From the NCBI GenBank assembly GCA_903772945.1, contig CAICTM010000530.1, positions 1 to 61,389 of the forward strand: a stretch of DNA of 61,389 bases. The letters run 5' to 3'. The notes beneath the pieces were generated by a model. It was not told the origin of the DNA. It was given only the letters and a program-made list of their open reading frames with translations, and ran no database searches. This document shows, one piece after another, positions 29,798 through 41,050 of the stretch (the stretch's first letter is position 1; every line of letters begins with the position of its first letter). Source of the DNA: Seminavis robusta. Taxonomy: Eukaryota > Bacillariophyta > Bacillariophyceae > Naviculales > Naviculaceae. The position numbers and the translations under genes were made by a program.

Positions 29798-30251
29798 CTT
29801 TAACTAACGTACCTAGTCTGTCATCTGGTAAGGATCGGGTGTGAACGACAGGGCTAGTAGTTTAGCTGTTTGTTTTGTAGTGTTGGACAAGGATCGGTGT
29901 TTCCTAGGTGATTCGGGGAGCAGGCCAACTGACCGCTTGGAGGGTGATGATGGAGGCAGCGATGCTGCGCGTGAAAGAGAATGGAGTGATGATATGATGT
30001 TGTTGCGTGATGATTGTTTGCGAGCAGGAGTGCAGGAGTGCTCCTGTTGGTCCGTGGAGGTTTCACAGGAGAAACATCGCAGTCGAAAGGTTTGAGACCA
30101 AATTGCTTACAAGGCATGGATGCCACCAATATGAGGCAGGGGCTCCAATAATGGTGGCTAATCACGGCGTGGATACTCAGGCCTGGAGTTCAGCAACTCC
30201 ACAGTCTGTGAGGAGAGTGTGGAGCTTCTGCACCGTGGCGGTAGAGTATCG

Positions 30252-31145
30252 CTAGTGGGTGGCAGCTCGCTTGCATCTGGAGGTGCAGCTACCTTTGAGT
30301 GCCCAGGCCATGCAGACATCCTGTTCTCCATGCTTGGGAATGGTGTACTGATGGTCCTTGGTCATCTCGGTGATGGAGCGGAAAGCGTTGGTAATGGTGT
30401 GGGCTCCCGCTTGCTGTTGGTTTCCACTAGCAGGCTTTTTGCTAGGCGGCTCCGGAGCGGGCTTGAAGAAAGAGTACCAGTGCGCAGGGCGTTCAGCCAG
30501 AGACGAGGCGCGTGAGGATTGGACCAGTCGTGTGAGTCCTTCAAAGTTGGGGACTGCAGTGGCCAGTTCCAGGATGGCCTTGTTGACCCAAAGGAAGTAA
30601 TCTTGTTGGATCTCAAAGAGGAGGCAACCGCACAAGTCTACTGCCACACTTCGGTTGTCGGTGTGAAGGCTATGGATAGAATGAAGATAGGGTCCCAAGG
30701 AGAGAGCCACATCCCGTACAGATCTAGAGACAGCGTGGTTTCCTCCATGGATGTAGCATGATGGAGAAGCCGTAGAGTTTCTCTTTGGCACAACGGGCAT
30801 CCATGAGGATCTTGACCTCGGTGGAGGTGATCGCAATGGCATCTTCCAGGGAGATAGAGGCCCCCTTTTCCACATATTCCACACGTGAGGTGAGGTCGAG
30901 GACATTCTTTGCTTCTGCGTGGCCTTGGCATACAACGGAGAAAGGAGAGAGGCCTTCACCCAAGGTAGTCCCTTGCCCATTCACGAAGTACTTGCGGAAG
31001 ACTCAGTCCAAGATATGTTCAGTGGCGAGAGGCTTGTTGGCAAGGTTGATGGGGAGGGCTGAGGCCTGAGTACGTTCATCATTCCTGAGCATACTTTTGT
31101 ACGGGAAGCCGATCCCGAAGTGTTTCCCCTCTGAATCTGTCAATA
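30252..31145 (-). pseudogene. DIRS A ORF1 (Gag-like), C-terminal half
   Basis: Frames 30724-30984 and 30252-30980, and the upstream part ending DERTQASALPINLANKPLAT, match the DIRS B ORF1 residue by residue over most of their length (for example NRSVAVDLCG, IQQDYFLWVN and HWYSFFKPAPEPPSKKPA). The last residues have C-x8-C-x3-C-x5-H (within DVCMAWALKGSCTSRCKRAA), conserved in both copies, a possible CCCH-like zinc site. The upstream end at 31145 is where similarity stops. A frameshift lies near 30.76 kb. Between this ORF and the RT (29798-30251) only broken sequence is visible. Confidence 0.75.
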
Positions 31146-31523
31146 CAAGAACAAACAACACTAATAGCAACAACAACGACCATCCCAATACTATTACACT
31201 ACCTATTAGCACCATCAGAAGCATTGTAACGAAGGACCTCAGGAAGCTTGTTTTCTGTTATCTTGTTGAAGAGTACTGTTTTACTATAGGATTCAACTCA
31301 ACATCATCGCGAAAGACACACTCCCTTTTCCTCATTCATTCCCTCATTCAAACACCTCCAGTCGACAGGATCGATACCTCCTATCTCCTTCGCACCTCTC
31401 CTATCAAGCAACTATCAATCCGGCCTTCTCCACATACCCATTTGTTAGTTGCTGTTCTCTCACTGCCGACGACCGTCGAAATCCCATTGTCAATCCTTTT
31501 TTCGTACGATCGAACGACTCCGC

Positions 31524-31572
<49 letters not shown>

Positions 31573-32628
31573 CCGTTAACCTTACCCTAAGGCAACTGAC
31601 TCATTCGAATCGCGAATCGAATTGATTTACCGAATCGAATCGATCCAAGACTCGCTACTCCGTGAATCGTTTAATCTTCCCGCGACCGTACCTCTTCTCC
31701 GTACCTTCCTCCGCACCGATCGAACTACTATCAAAAAGGACTTCACGAGATACCTGCAGTGACCGTCGAGAACAGAAACACAGCTGTATTTCTTACTTTC
31801 TCGCCGGCCACTCTGAGCTTCTCCCGACGTCGTTGTTGGAACTGATCCTACTGATCCAACCAGTCCTATCCCTATACAGACTGATTGACTGATCGATACC
31901 TGCTACTGTTACCACTCCTCCATTGATATCTAACTCCTCTCCAAGAGGAACAACAAACCACAACAGAGTTCCTGTAAGGATTTCAGCTCTTGTATCTCCA
32001 GGCTTTGCTGCATTTTTAGTAGTTTTGACAGCCCCTCCCTGAGATATCCAGCTCCTCTCCAAAAGATCTCACCCAACAAAAGTTTCCCCTCTAGCGTAGA
32101 GGCTAGATTGTGCAACACCTTCATTGAAACAGCCACCCCTCTGCTCCTGCACCTGACTTTCCTACTGAGTGTGTGTGCTCCAAAGGATTGAGCCCCAGAC
32201 AGAACTGCAGTGTGGTGTGGCATAGAAATTAATACATAACTGACTCTTTCTGTCTCTCATTGATTGTTGAGTGACTCTTCAGTGACTTTCCTCCATTGAT
32301 CCACCTGAATCGAGTACCCTCTCCACATCTTGGTTTGACTCTCCGCTGCAAATTTGTCTTGCACCTGATTGAGTACCAGCCTTTGAGACAACACAGTTTC
32401 CACCAGTAATACAGCCCCATCAACCAACAACACCCTTTGATACCCCCACCACTGTCTCTACTGGCAAAAGAGTGAATTCTCCAGAGTACTGTTGAGCATC
32501 CTCTATCAGCTTTGGCTTTGAAACCCTCTCTTCCTGCAGGTAGTGGTATACCTGCACTAGATTGGGACACAGCCTTTGATCCAGTGGCAACAACCACCCA
32601 ACAACTTTCATATACACCTTGATTACCA
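31146..32628. other. Unassigned AT- and CA-rich stretch
   Basis: No recognisable gene. Apart from the CAA run, composition is CA-rich on the plus strand. A direct repeat of GATATC(T/C)A(A/G)CTCCTCTCC occurs at about 31926 and 32041. From about 32.26 kb the plus strand becomes more coding-like and leads into the 32629-33207 frame. Confidence 0.35.
31523..31573. repeat. (CAA)n microsatellite, about 16 units
   Basis: An uninterrupted CAA run. In one plus frame it would encode poly-Gln, but the frame around it looks non-coding. Confidence 0.95.
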
Positions 32629-33207
32629 GTGCCCCAGTGCATTGGCCATTTGAATAAACCCTCTACAACAAGACTCTCACCACCTCAAAAGCAACCTCCA
32701 TTGCTTGAGTTGAAGCAACGACCCTACAGTCAACCCAAAGGATACACACCTCTTCCACCAACCCACCTACCACCCACCATGACTTCCCCATACCTACACA
32801 CACCTTCACTCAAACCCAAGGTCCTTACAGGTATCCCCCCACTCCCACACTTCACCCAACCAAACTCATCCATCATTCTCCTCCGTAGATTAACCAACAC
32901 CAATCCCCAGTTGATCAGCCAACAGCTCCTAGAGCATGCAGCCATCTTGAGGATCACACCCTTCCGAATCACCCCATACCCCATCAGAGATGATGCCTTT
33001 GTTCTCACCCTTGAACAGAGACATACCTCTATCCTACAACACACCATCAACCATGCTACCTCCCAACTCCTTCAACAACATTCCAACACCAACAGGACCT
33101 GGTTGGTTGGTAACTTGCCACCGGTTTTGGTAAGGTTGGATAACATGGGAATGTCGAGACAGAGCCCACCCATTGCCTCACCGCCACCTAGGACCCGCCA
33201 GTTATAG
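32629..33207 (+). CDS. Hypothetical Pro/Gln-rich protein, 192 codons
   Basis: An open frame with a Pro-rich N-terminus (PTHLPPTMTSPYLHTPSLKP) and a more ordered second half (HAAILRITPFRITPYPIRDD, AFVLTLEQRHTSILQHTINH, then TWLVGNLPPVLVRLDNMGM). I do not recognise it. The frame may extend upstream from about 32.27 kb because the same frame has only scattered stops there. The region downstream (to 33472) has another open frame with LGRSILLRGPKDTLAVIEQG. The surroundings are transposon debris, so an unrecognised element ORF is as likely as a host gene. Confidence 0.3.
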   Translation: MPQCIGHLNKPSTTRLSPPQKQPPLLELKQRPYSQPKGYTPLPPTHLPPTMTSPYLHTPSLKPKVLTGIPPLPHFTQPNSSIILLRRLTNTNPQLISQQLLEHAAILRITPFRITPYPIRDDAFVLTLEQRHTSILQHTINHATSQLLQQHSNTNRTWLVGNLPPVLVRLDNMGMSRQSPPIASPPPRTRQL

Positions 33208-34944
33208 TCTAGATTATCTACTGCACATAATGTGCCTTTGGCTTCGAATTTCATTTCTACATGTGCTCTACTGCCATCCCGACCTGGGTAGGTCCATCCT
33301 TTTGCGTGGGCCTAAGGATACTCTAGCTGTCATTGAACAGGGTATCCCCACCCTGTGCAGGTGCCCCCTTGCACCTTCTCCAACTGGATTCGGAGGCTTC
33401 GAGAACATGCTTTCTTGTCTGTGTTCTAGTCATCGGCAGCTGCTCAACTCCAACTTGGTCGAAAGAACATAAAGACCACAACCAAACTCCATCTTACATC
33501 CGCCGTGAACGTCCGCCACAAAGTAAACCACCACAGGAACCACCAAAGGAAGCAGGAAATAGGAAGCAAGAGTGGTGGCACAGGAACCACCAAAGGAAGC
33601 AGGAAGTAGGAAGCAGTGGTGCTCCAAACCGGTCCTCGAATCCGACCTGAAGTTTTGGGAGCTTGGTTGTTGGCCCCCTTCACAGAAAACTATGGCCAAG
33701 CTCCAATTCTGTAGCAAAAAACTTTTTGGAAGAGGCCCGAAGCCTCCGTAACCGCCACCAAAAGGAGGCAGTGATCCAACTTGGGTACCAAACCAACTTG
33801 GATCATCCACGTAGAAATAGTACCAGACCCCACGTAGAAATTGAAATGACCATGAAGATGACCCGTTCATCTTCTTGGAAGTAACTCTCCTCAACATCGT
33901 CTCATCCGTCCCCAACACTCAGCTGAACGACCACTCCTGGAAATTTTGGCTGAGGGGTTCAATGCCTGGGTTGCCACTCTAGGGTTGCCATGAAGTTTAT
34001 AGACTTACGGAGGTCTAACCAACAGGACCTCCCCTCCTGCCCCTGGCGCAGCCCCACTTCCAGTACCCCCTTATCCTCCTTCCATTGACTCAACAACCCC
34101 TCGAACAGCCCACAACACTACAGTAGCTACCGTGCCTCCCTCCTGGGAGCCACAGACTGCCAGTGTGTCACTTGACCCCATCCTTTGGCTACTTGTTGGT
34201 TTCTACCTAACACTTTTTGTCCACTGGATGGGTTACACCATGACCTGGTCGAGCCTAAAGAGTACCACCTCTTACGGGCTCTGCTGGCACAGTGCCTTGC
34301 ACGCCAAGGCACTGGCCACAGTGTGGGACCTTGTTACACAGACACACTTATTGGCAAGCACTCTGATGCTACACATTTTAGGGTTCCACTGGTATTGGTG
34401 GCGGAAATCCTGTGTATAGCCTCTGTAACCCAGGTTTGCACTGCAGGTTCTTGATTAGTATGACCACCCCCCGCTCGGGGCAATCTATTCTACTTGGTGC
34501 TGGCGTCATTGGCGCCAGTGGATGGAATCATGCTGACTAGGTAGAAAAGTAGAAAGATGACTCAGCTGAGTGGGAATTATCCCGCTTGTGCCCACATCTA
34601 TAAAGCCACTCTGTGGCCATAACTTATTAAGTTAAAGAGTATATTACCCCCCATCATTCCTGGGCATACTTGACGTTCCGAGAAGACGCACTGAATCCAT
34701 CTCCGAATGTTGATCGGTACATTACCTTTCAAGGAATCGTCTTCCAAGATAGAGTCGCGTGCTGAACTAAAGCCAAACTTTGGCACTCCCGGGATCGACG
34801 CTTTGGCCAACTCGTCTGTTGCGTTCGGAGTATTGACAGAACTGGTCGATCCCAGCGTAGTTTTGGCTCACTTTCCACCAAACCGAATCTTTACAACAGA
34901 AACTCTGCATAAATTTTCACTTGATTGCTCTTTTTGATTGCACA
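33208..34944. other. Unassigned region with short repeats
   Basis: Contains a 47-bp direct repeat (CAGGAACCACCAAAGGAAGC at about 33534 and 33581). CCACGTAGAAAT occurs twice at 33807 and 33830, separated by GTACCAG, a pattern resembling the LINE 1 5' end near 8800. A coding-like frame lies at 34185-34454 (YHLLRALLAQCLARQGTGHS) without a recognised family. A short plus frame at 34707-34937 lies just upstream of the next gene. None is strong enough to call. Confidence 0.3.
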
Positions 34945-36168
34945 ATGGCAGATTCCTTTGGCGCTTGGGTTGGAAAGAACATCCCTGGAACAAAAAACGT
35001 AAGAACATGCCCATCGCGGAAGTCCAGATAGCACGCTTCCACCAGATACAAACTTACCACTATATTTCTTTCTTCTGTCACACCCAGGTGCAGATTGTGC
35101 AATTCCCGGACGAGTATTGCCCCGAGTATCGCTACTTGGGAGAAGATGGAGAAGTTCTTGACACCGACCACAAACGTTTCGACTCTGAAGTGGAGTATGA
35201 AGAAGGCGTAATGCGCCTCATCGTCCAAGGCAACTTCACGTTGGACCAAGATGCTGCATAAGCTCGCACTGCTGCCCGCAGTGAAATCATTCAAGTCGTC
35301 GAGGAAGAGCTGCAAGAAGAGATGCGCAAAATCTGGGACCATGACTTCTTCCCTCGTTTGCAATTTCCCACCGCGCCGCCAGCGCTTCTTGATCACTTCA
35401 ACAAAATGGTCCAAGAATTTGGCAAGGCTATTTCGACCCCTGTGATTGGTCCAGTACTCGACTGGACTCAAAATGTGCTCATGCTCATCGAAGTAGTGGG
35501 TGAAAAAGAGGCAGCTGAGGACAAGGCGATGGAGGAGGAGAGTTTGCTCGAGCTCGGGAGGCCGATTCGAAGGCGGAGAAGAGTCCTCCCAAGAAGAAGA
35601 CATCAGCCAAGAAGAATGTTGCCAAGAAGAGGGCTGCCAAGAAGAGGGCTGCCACTCCCCACAAGACAGAGGACAAGACGGAGGAAACCCACACCACCCT
35701 CCCGGACCTCAAGGACATGCAAGATAGTCTGGGCTTGACGATGGGAACGTACTGTTGTCAGCTTTCTTCTGGCGGTCGAGCGGGAGCGCCGAAAGAGGGA
35801 GCAGCGGCCAAGGCCGCGGACGTCGTCGACACGTCCAAGGCCGCGGCCACGGAAAGGGTCTTGAACTTCCTCGACAGCGTCCAAATCAAGGGCCTCAAGA
35901 AAGATGACGGCGCCAGCGTTGAAGTAGATTCCAAGTGGAAGAATGTTGATGTTTCCATGGATGATCATTCATGGAAACCCCCGCCAAAGAAACCCCTGCC
36001 AAGACTAACAAGTCTGTGGACAAGTCTGTGGATGAATTTCTGGCTTCTAAGGATACTAGTGTCGGCTTCACTTCTATCATGCAACAGTTTGGAGGTGGTC
36101 GTCATCTCAATGATGACTCGGATTCTGATGAGGCTACATACCAGAAAGGATTGTCCCAGGCCCTCTGA
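34945..36168 (+). pseudogene. Lysine/alanine-rich gene with an 89-bp intron, disrupted
   Basis: ATG at 34945 opens exon 1 (18 codons, MADSFGAWVGKNIPGTKN). It is followed by a phase-0 intron 34999-35087 with GTAAGA donor and CACCCAG acceptor (a second acceptor CAG lies 6 bases on). Exon 2 reads VQIVQFPDEYCPEYRYLGED and reaches an in-frame TAA at 35259. The same frame continues without another stop (RSEIIQVVEEELQEEMRKIW, PPALLDHFNKMVQEFGKAIS) to about 35.55 kb. It then needs a shift into a histone-H1-like run (SPPKKKTSAKKNVAKKRAAK), and another near 35.97 kb into DKSVDEFLASKDTSVGFTSI with an acidic end and stop at 36168. Family unknown; the basic repeats suggest a nuclear or nucleic-acid-binding protein. 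Whether the stop and shifts are real or assembly errors is unclear. Confidence 0.45.
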
Positions 36169-36909
36169 AGAGTGAGTCGGCCCCACCGTGGATTGTTGCC
36201 GCTTGTTGTTTTGATGCACTCATCTCATCTCTTCTTCTCTGTCGCTTGCAGATATGGCCAAACCAGACAATGGTGCTGTTCCTAATGATGTTGGCTACTG
36301 CTTGTAGCTGTGAGTGGGTGCTGCTCCAGGTCCTTCATTTCTGTGTTGCCTTGGAGACTGATTGTATGGACGCCATTGTGCTCTTGTTGGCTTGCTTGGA
36401 TCGATTTGGCCATGGTTGGTGTTGCTGTTGCCGTGTTGGTGTTAGCCGACTATCCTCAACCCTAACATGGAAAATATGGACGGTTGAAGTTGATGTCTTA
36501 ATGATATTTATTTAGCTATATAAAAACCGGAGTGAGCCTGGCCGATGTGCCTCCGTGTTATTTGTTAGTGACGGAATCCAAGCAGCTCTGAACCCAATGT
36601 GCTCAGGCAATCCATCATTGCCCACGATTTTTTAAAGCCACTTCACAGCTGTTAGTTTAATTTAAAATTATAGAGGAAATTTATGAGACCAGTTTGTGTG
36701 ATTGTTTGGAACGTGAAACAGTTGATACTCTCGTCAAGCTTCAATTTTTTTGCTTCTGCTCCGCAACCAAGAGGTACTTGATGGAGGTGGACTATGTAGG
36801 GCATACTGTGAATATAAACTAAATTGATTCAACAATTCATCATTGCCCGCACCTTTTCAAAGCCACTTCATGGCTGTCGCAAACATTCAAATATCCATCG
36901 ATTAAAACA
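36169..36909. other. Intergenic stretch with possible splice signals
   Basis: GTGAGTCGG near 36172 and TCGCTTGCAG near 36250 could bound a further intron of the upstream gene (about 80 bases), followed by AATGGTGCTG and a TAG. AT-rich sequence follows to the next gene's stop at 36910, with CATCATTGCCCAC / CATCATTGCCCGC repeated at about 36613 and 36839. No other gene. Confidence 0.35.
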
Positions 36910-39900
36910 CTAATATTTTTCTGCGAGGGGAACGTCCATGTTATATTGTTGGAACCATTTCAACACAGTGTCTCCATCATCCTGTCCCCATAATGTTTTG
37001 ACCGCAGAAGTCAAAATGTTGGGTTCCTCAACTATGTGTACATTTGGGAAAATTTCCTCCACCGGAGGCGTTTCTTCATCTCCCATCATCCAGGTGTTGG
37101 CCGCAAATTCATGGTCTGGCTTTTTAATGTAGCTGTGCCCAAAGCTGGCAACTGCTGGGAACAGGGAAAATGTTGTTATCCCAACAACCAGCTGCTTGGC
37201 CATGACCATTCTAGCCAAGGTCAAAGCCATCGAATCATTGGCACCGTTACGGATTGTAATCTGAGCATTGGGGAATTTGGATTTTAGGTGATCCACAAAC
37301 CCAAAAACAACCTTCTTGCACCGGGTGACTGCCACAGAGTCATTATCAAGGTTTCTTGACTGTGAGGTTGACCCGAATGGGTTAGTTGCAATACCAATTG
37401 ACTTAACATTGGCATCCAAGTGTCGTGAAAAGCTTTCAAACTTCATGAAGCCTACAGATTGGCTGTCTGTTGTCATGTAGTCACCACAGCGAAAGTGCAA
37501 GACAGCATCATCTAACTCCACATTTGAATGAAGTGGATTGTCTTCTTGCTGTGGGTTGGCCATTTGCATGACACTGTTTTGTCCCATATAGATATGATTA
37601 TTTCCCCACAGGTACTTCTTTGCCCAAGCTTCGGCCGGGTGACCAGGGTAAGGGATACCAACCAAGGCAATGGCCATTTTGCGGAAATGGTATCGCATTT
37701 CAGCAGCCATGTGACCAACAGGGAGCTTCGTGTAATGCCCACATGTTTTCTCAAGCCTGGGTGGTCTGCGCAAACTCAGAGGTAATGCATGTAGGGTACG
37801 AGGAAAAAATCCCATCACCTGTTGTCACACAAACAACAAACAGCCAGTGAGGGAGCGAAGAGTGCCAAACGCTTAATCAAAACATGCATACAAGTCTGCA
37901 GACGTACCCATGGTAGAATCAAATCCTTGGCCACATCGAGGGCATCGTTGCATTGAATCAAGACATCAGCATTACCCATGGTCCGCGCGGCTAAGCGGAG
38001 TGCGTAGAACAAGAAAACAAAATTGCCAGTTCCAAATTCACTGTTTTCAAACAGATCCATGCAATCAAATGTAATGTTAACAAAGATATTGCATGATGGA
38101 TCAGAAAAGGTTGTTTCTTGTACAGCTTGTTCCACATGTGTGCTTCCCACCATTTTTTGACACACTTCCCCATCAAAGATCTGCTGAGCCAATTGTGTGG
38201 TCCCATTGGTCCCTTCATAGCGAACAACCTTGGTACAGTTTGTAAGGATATCATTCCAAACATGATTGGAAGCCACTAGTCCACCCCGACGTAAGTGTTC
38301 TGTAAAGTCACCCATAATCCTCTCCTCCGTAGGCTCTGAAGGCAGAATGGCATTGTCACCCTCCAGGTGATCTTGTGGTACCCCTTTTGGATTGTGATTC
38401 ACTGAATAGTTGATGTTTGGCCCATTTGGGAAGTACAAAAGTGGCTGCATAAAGTCTCCAATTTCCTGGCCAGTCGCCACTGGAACCAACATGTCTCGCA
38501 CATGTTGCAAAGGCATGGCAGTGACAGCAGCTTCACAGTTATTGATTCCATAGGCGATGACCAATTCGTTGGTGTCTGCAAGGAATTCGATCCCTGAAAT
38601 GAATTGAATGATATGGGCATCCATTGCCCATCCTTCTTCCTTTGGATCCTTGCCACTGCTGTCAATCGACGGCAAAACAAACTCAGCTGACATTGCTGTC
38701 AATTGAAAGTCAGTACTGCTCATGGATTTACGTCGTATGGTGTAGAAGAAATGCGTATAGTGATGACCAAATTGAGCATAGGTGTTGGCACCGGTGTTTT
38801 CCGGACGATGAAAATGTGCCACGCCCAGGTAGTCTGCGGGTTGTCCCTTCTGGGTTGAAGGCAAACGGATCATCATGCCATTAGTTCCATGTGCTTTTGT
38901 GGTTTCCCAGGTATGCACTGTGCTGAATGCTGTTAAACCTTTCCCCTCCTTGTTGTTTTCCCTGAGACCTCTTCGCCTTTGTTTTTTATGTTCAAGGGGA
39001 CGGGTGTCACCAATAGAGGAGACCGTGACTGGGTCTACCTGGGATACGGAAAACATGCTAGGTGAGGGCTCTCTCTTGGCTTGTTCTGAACTGTAGGAAA
39101 CATCTGGATCATACAATATGGCCTGGTTTTGCCCCTTTCCCAATGTGACAACCTCTGAAGCCCAAAGAGTGGCCCAAAACTTGCTCTGTCGGCTGTCTCC
39201 ATTTTGATGAAAATGATGAGGGTGAACAAAGTCAATATGAACAGAAGTGTAGTACTGATCAGTCCATCCCCAATCACGACTAATGAAGCTGACTTGCACC
39301 TGTCTTTGATAGACAAAGAGTCTGGGGGCATCAAGAATGGTAATGATCTGTTCCAGTGGTGGATTGGATCCCGTGCTGGGCTCGTTCAGACCCCATGCAC
39401 GATCAACCAGTACGTGGAGGGTGGTCTGAGCTACTGTTTTCATTTGCTCATCAAGCAAAAGGAGGAGTGTATGTTGGTTGTCATAACCAGAGAGCCGAGG
39501 AGTCCTGTTATAGACACACTGCGGAAACATCTTGTTAGTGACAGCAGCAAGGAAGGTTGTATTTGGATGATGGTGTAAGATATTTGCCGCTACAAGGGGT
39601 GCTCCCTCTTTGAGCCTTGCAATGGACAAGACACTTGGGTTGGTTCCATCGGAGTGCTGATTATCTTTAGGTTGATCTGCCTCTGGTGGCCAATCAATTC
39701 TATCAATACAAATTTTAGCGTGTTCATATTCGGCAGAGTGCGACAACATGATGGGCCATTTTCCAAATAAATATTTTGTGTCTCTCAAAAAGGAAGGAGG
39801 GTTGGTTGTGTTCATGTTGTAATACCAAGTGGGATCGTATGCACGAAGTTCACAAGTCAAGCTCTTCTGGTCGTACTGTTGCAATGCCGCATTTTTGTCC

Positions 39901-40136
39901 ATTTTTTCCATAATAACACCAAATGCTGACAAGCTGGTAGCAGCTTCTGAAAAATCTTCATTGGTGTGGCTGCTGCTGTACTCTTCATTCGCATATCCTC
40001 CTTGCCTCAAGAAAACAAGCACATTTAGTAGTAGTATAGAAAAGCATGTTAATGTCAGACCAAGCAGCATAAGGAGGGTCCACTTCGACATTTTGCCTCT
40101 CAGGGTATTCATGCGACGACCTTGATCAACAGGCAT
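36910..40136 (-). CDS. Two-exon type II membrane protein, putative glycosyltransferase (1045 aa)
   Basis: Exon 1 runs 40136-37908 and exon 2 37818-36910. The 89-bp intron (37819-37907) has GTACGT donor and ACAACAG acceptor, is phase 0, and joins LILPW to VMGFF. A short basic N-terminus and one hydrophobic span (residues about 20-43, LLMLLGLTLTCFSILLLNVL) predict a type II Golgi anchor with a long lumenal part bearing several N-x-S/T sites. Residues about 140-560 have ILDAPRLFVYQ and IQFISGIEFLADTNELVIAY, reminiscent of the beta-propeller GH130-like fold. Residues about 610-1045 have DDAVLHFRCGDY (H-x-R-x-G-D, as in fucosyltransferase-like GT-B enzymes) and TTFSLFPAVASFG. The donor and acceptor sugars cannot be told. 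The gene is intact, unlike its transposon neighbours. Confidence 0.75.
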
Positions 40137-40789
40137 GATAAAGACAAATGAGTTTTTGATGAATGAGATTTTGATAAATGAGTTCCACTTGTAGCACCAT
40201 TAATGCCTCCATTAGGACAAAAAAAAGTTTTTTAAAAAACCTAGACTTTCTTTCACTTTTTTCATTTGTCCTCACTTCCATCCTTTCTTATGACAACTCT
40301 TTTGAACAGAAGCAATGAAAGAACCGATATCGCGATTTGTGCGTATTCTGATTCATATATGTGTGTTTCACCTATATATGTTGATTCTATGTTTGTGTTT
40401 CCACTCTATCTTTGTGTTGTGTTTCGGCTTTATCTTTGGCACTCAGTTTCATATTTGTGTTTCAGTTTGTGTTTCTGCTTCAAACTTTAGAAATTTCATT
40501 TTCTATTTCTATTCCAGTAGAGCTGCAAGACTATATCAAGATCATGTCAATATGGGTCTATAAAGGTTGTAAACCTCCCCTCCAGACTACCGGTAGGACA
40601 GACTTACTTCCATCCAATTTACCCGGGCTGGAGGGAATGGAAAAGTGAAAATTGGTGTGGGGCGGCTGCAACTCTGGTTCAGAAAAAGTGAAGCTGATTT
40701 GTAGCCACCCGGGTAGTCCTTCTAGCTAGTCATCAACATGACATAAGCACACCACCTGTGTCTATTCCGCCACCTAGTGGTACCCAAAC
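40137..40789. other. Upstream region of the membrane-protein gene
   Basis: Probably holds the promoter and 5'UTR of the minus-strand gene just below 40.2 kb (TTTTTTAAAAAACC near 40230). Further right are plus frames without family resemblance, rich in Phe/Cys/Leu from T-rich sequence. No separate gene supported. Confidence 0.4.
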
Positions 40790-40975
40790 GACACTCTGAA
40801 ATCAGACTGGGATGTGTTGCAACAAATCGAACAAACCTTCAGGGAAGCTATCAGATGCCAACAATGGAGCACATCAAGAGCCACCAGGACAAAGATAGGG
40901 CTATAGAGACCTTGTCGACAAAGGACCAACTCAATTGCAGAGCAGACAAGCTGGCAGTGAAACACGAAGATTGAA
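40790..40975 (+). pseudogene. RNase H tail fragment of a LINE-2-type element
   Basis: GACTGGGATGTGTTGCAACA at about 40807 and the next 130 bases match 17640-17780 of LINE 2. The protein reads SHQDKDRAIETLSTKDQLNC followed by RADKLA, the end of the RNase H domain. Neither RT nor the 3'UTR is nearby, so it is an isolated fragment. Confidence 0.7.
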
Positions 40976-41050
40976 GATAGAAATTATGACTAGTTTACTG
41001 GCACAAGGCTTATAAGGCAACATGACTGGATACACATGAAGGGTAATACT

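Larger units (their letters stand above)
27108..31145 (-). mobile_element. DIRS copy A: ORF1, RT-RNase H and recombinase N-terminus
   Basis: In minus orientation: ORF1 C-terminal half (31145-30252), a poorly conserved spacer (30251-29798), RT (29797-28846), RNase H/connection (28845-27560, partly duplicated) and the start of the tyrosine recombinase (27392-27108). This is the DIRS order. Both ends are truncated: ORF1 lacks its N-terminal half and the recombinase lacks its catalytic part. ORF1 is clearly the same family as the DIRS copy B ORF1. Confidence 0.85.

Noticed and set aside
31097..31579. Plus frame ending in poly-Gln
   Set aside because: The poly-Gln arises from the CAA microsatellite; the rest lacks ordered composition and begins inside antisense DIRS A.
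33430..33918. Minus frame of 162 codons with FYVDD
   Set aside because: The FYVDD string has no RT context on either side and the frame overlaps a 47-bp direct repeat, so it was not called as an RT.
39204..39578. Plus frame opposite the glycosyltransferase gene
   Set aside because: The antisense strand carries an intact spliced gene; the plus frame has no recognised features.
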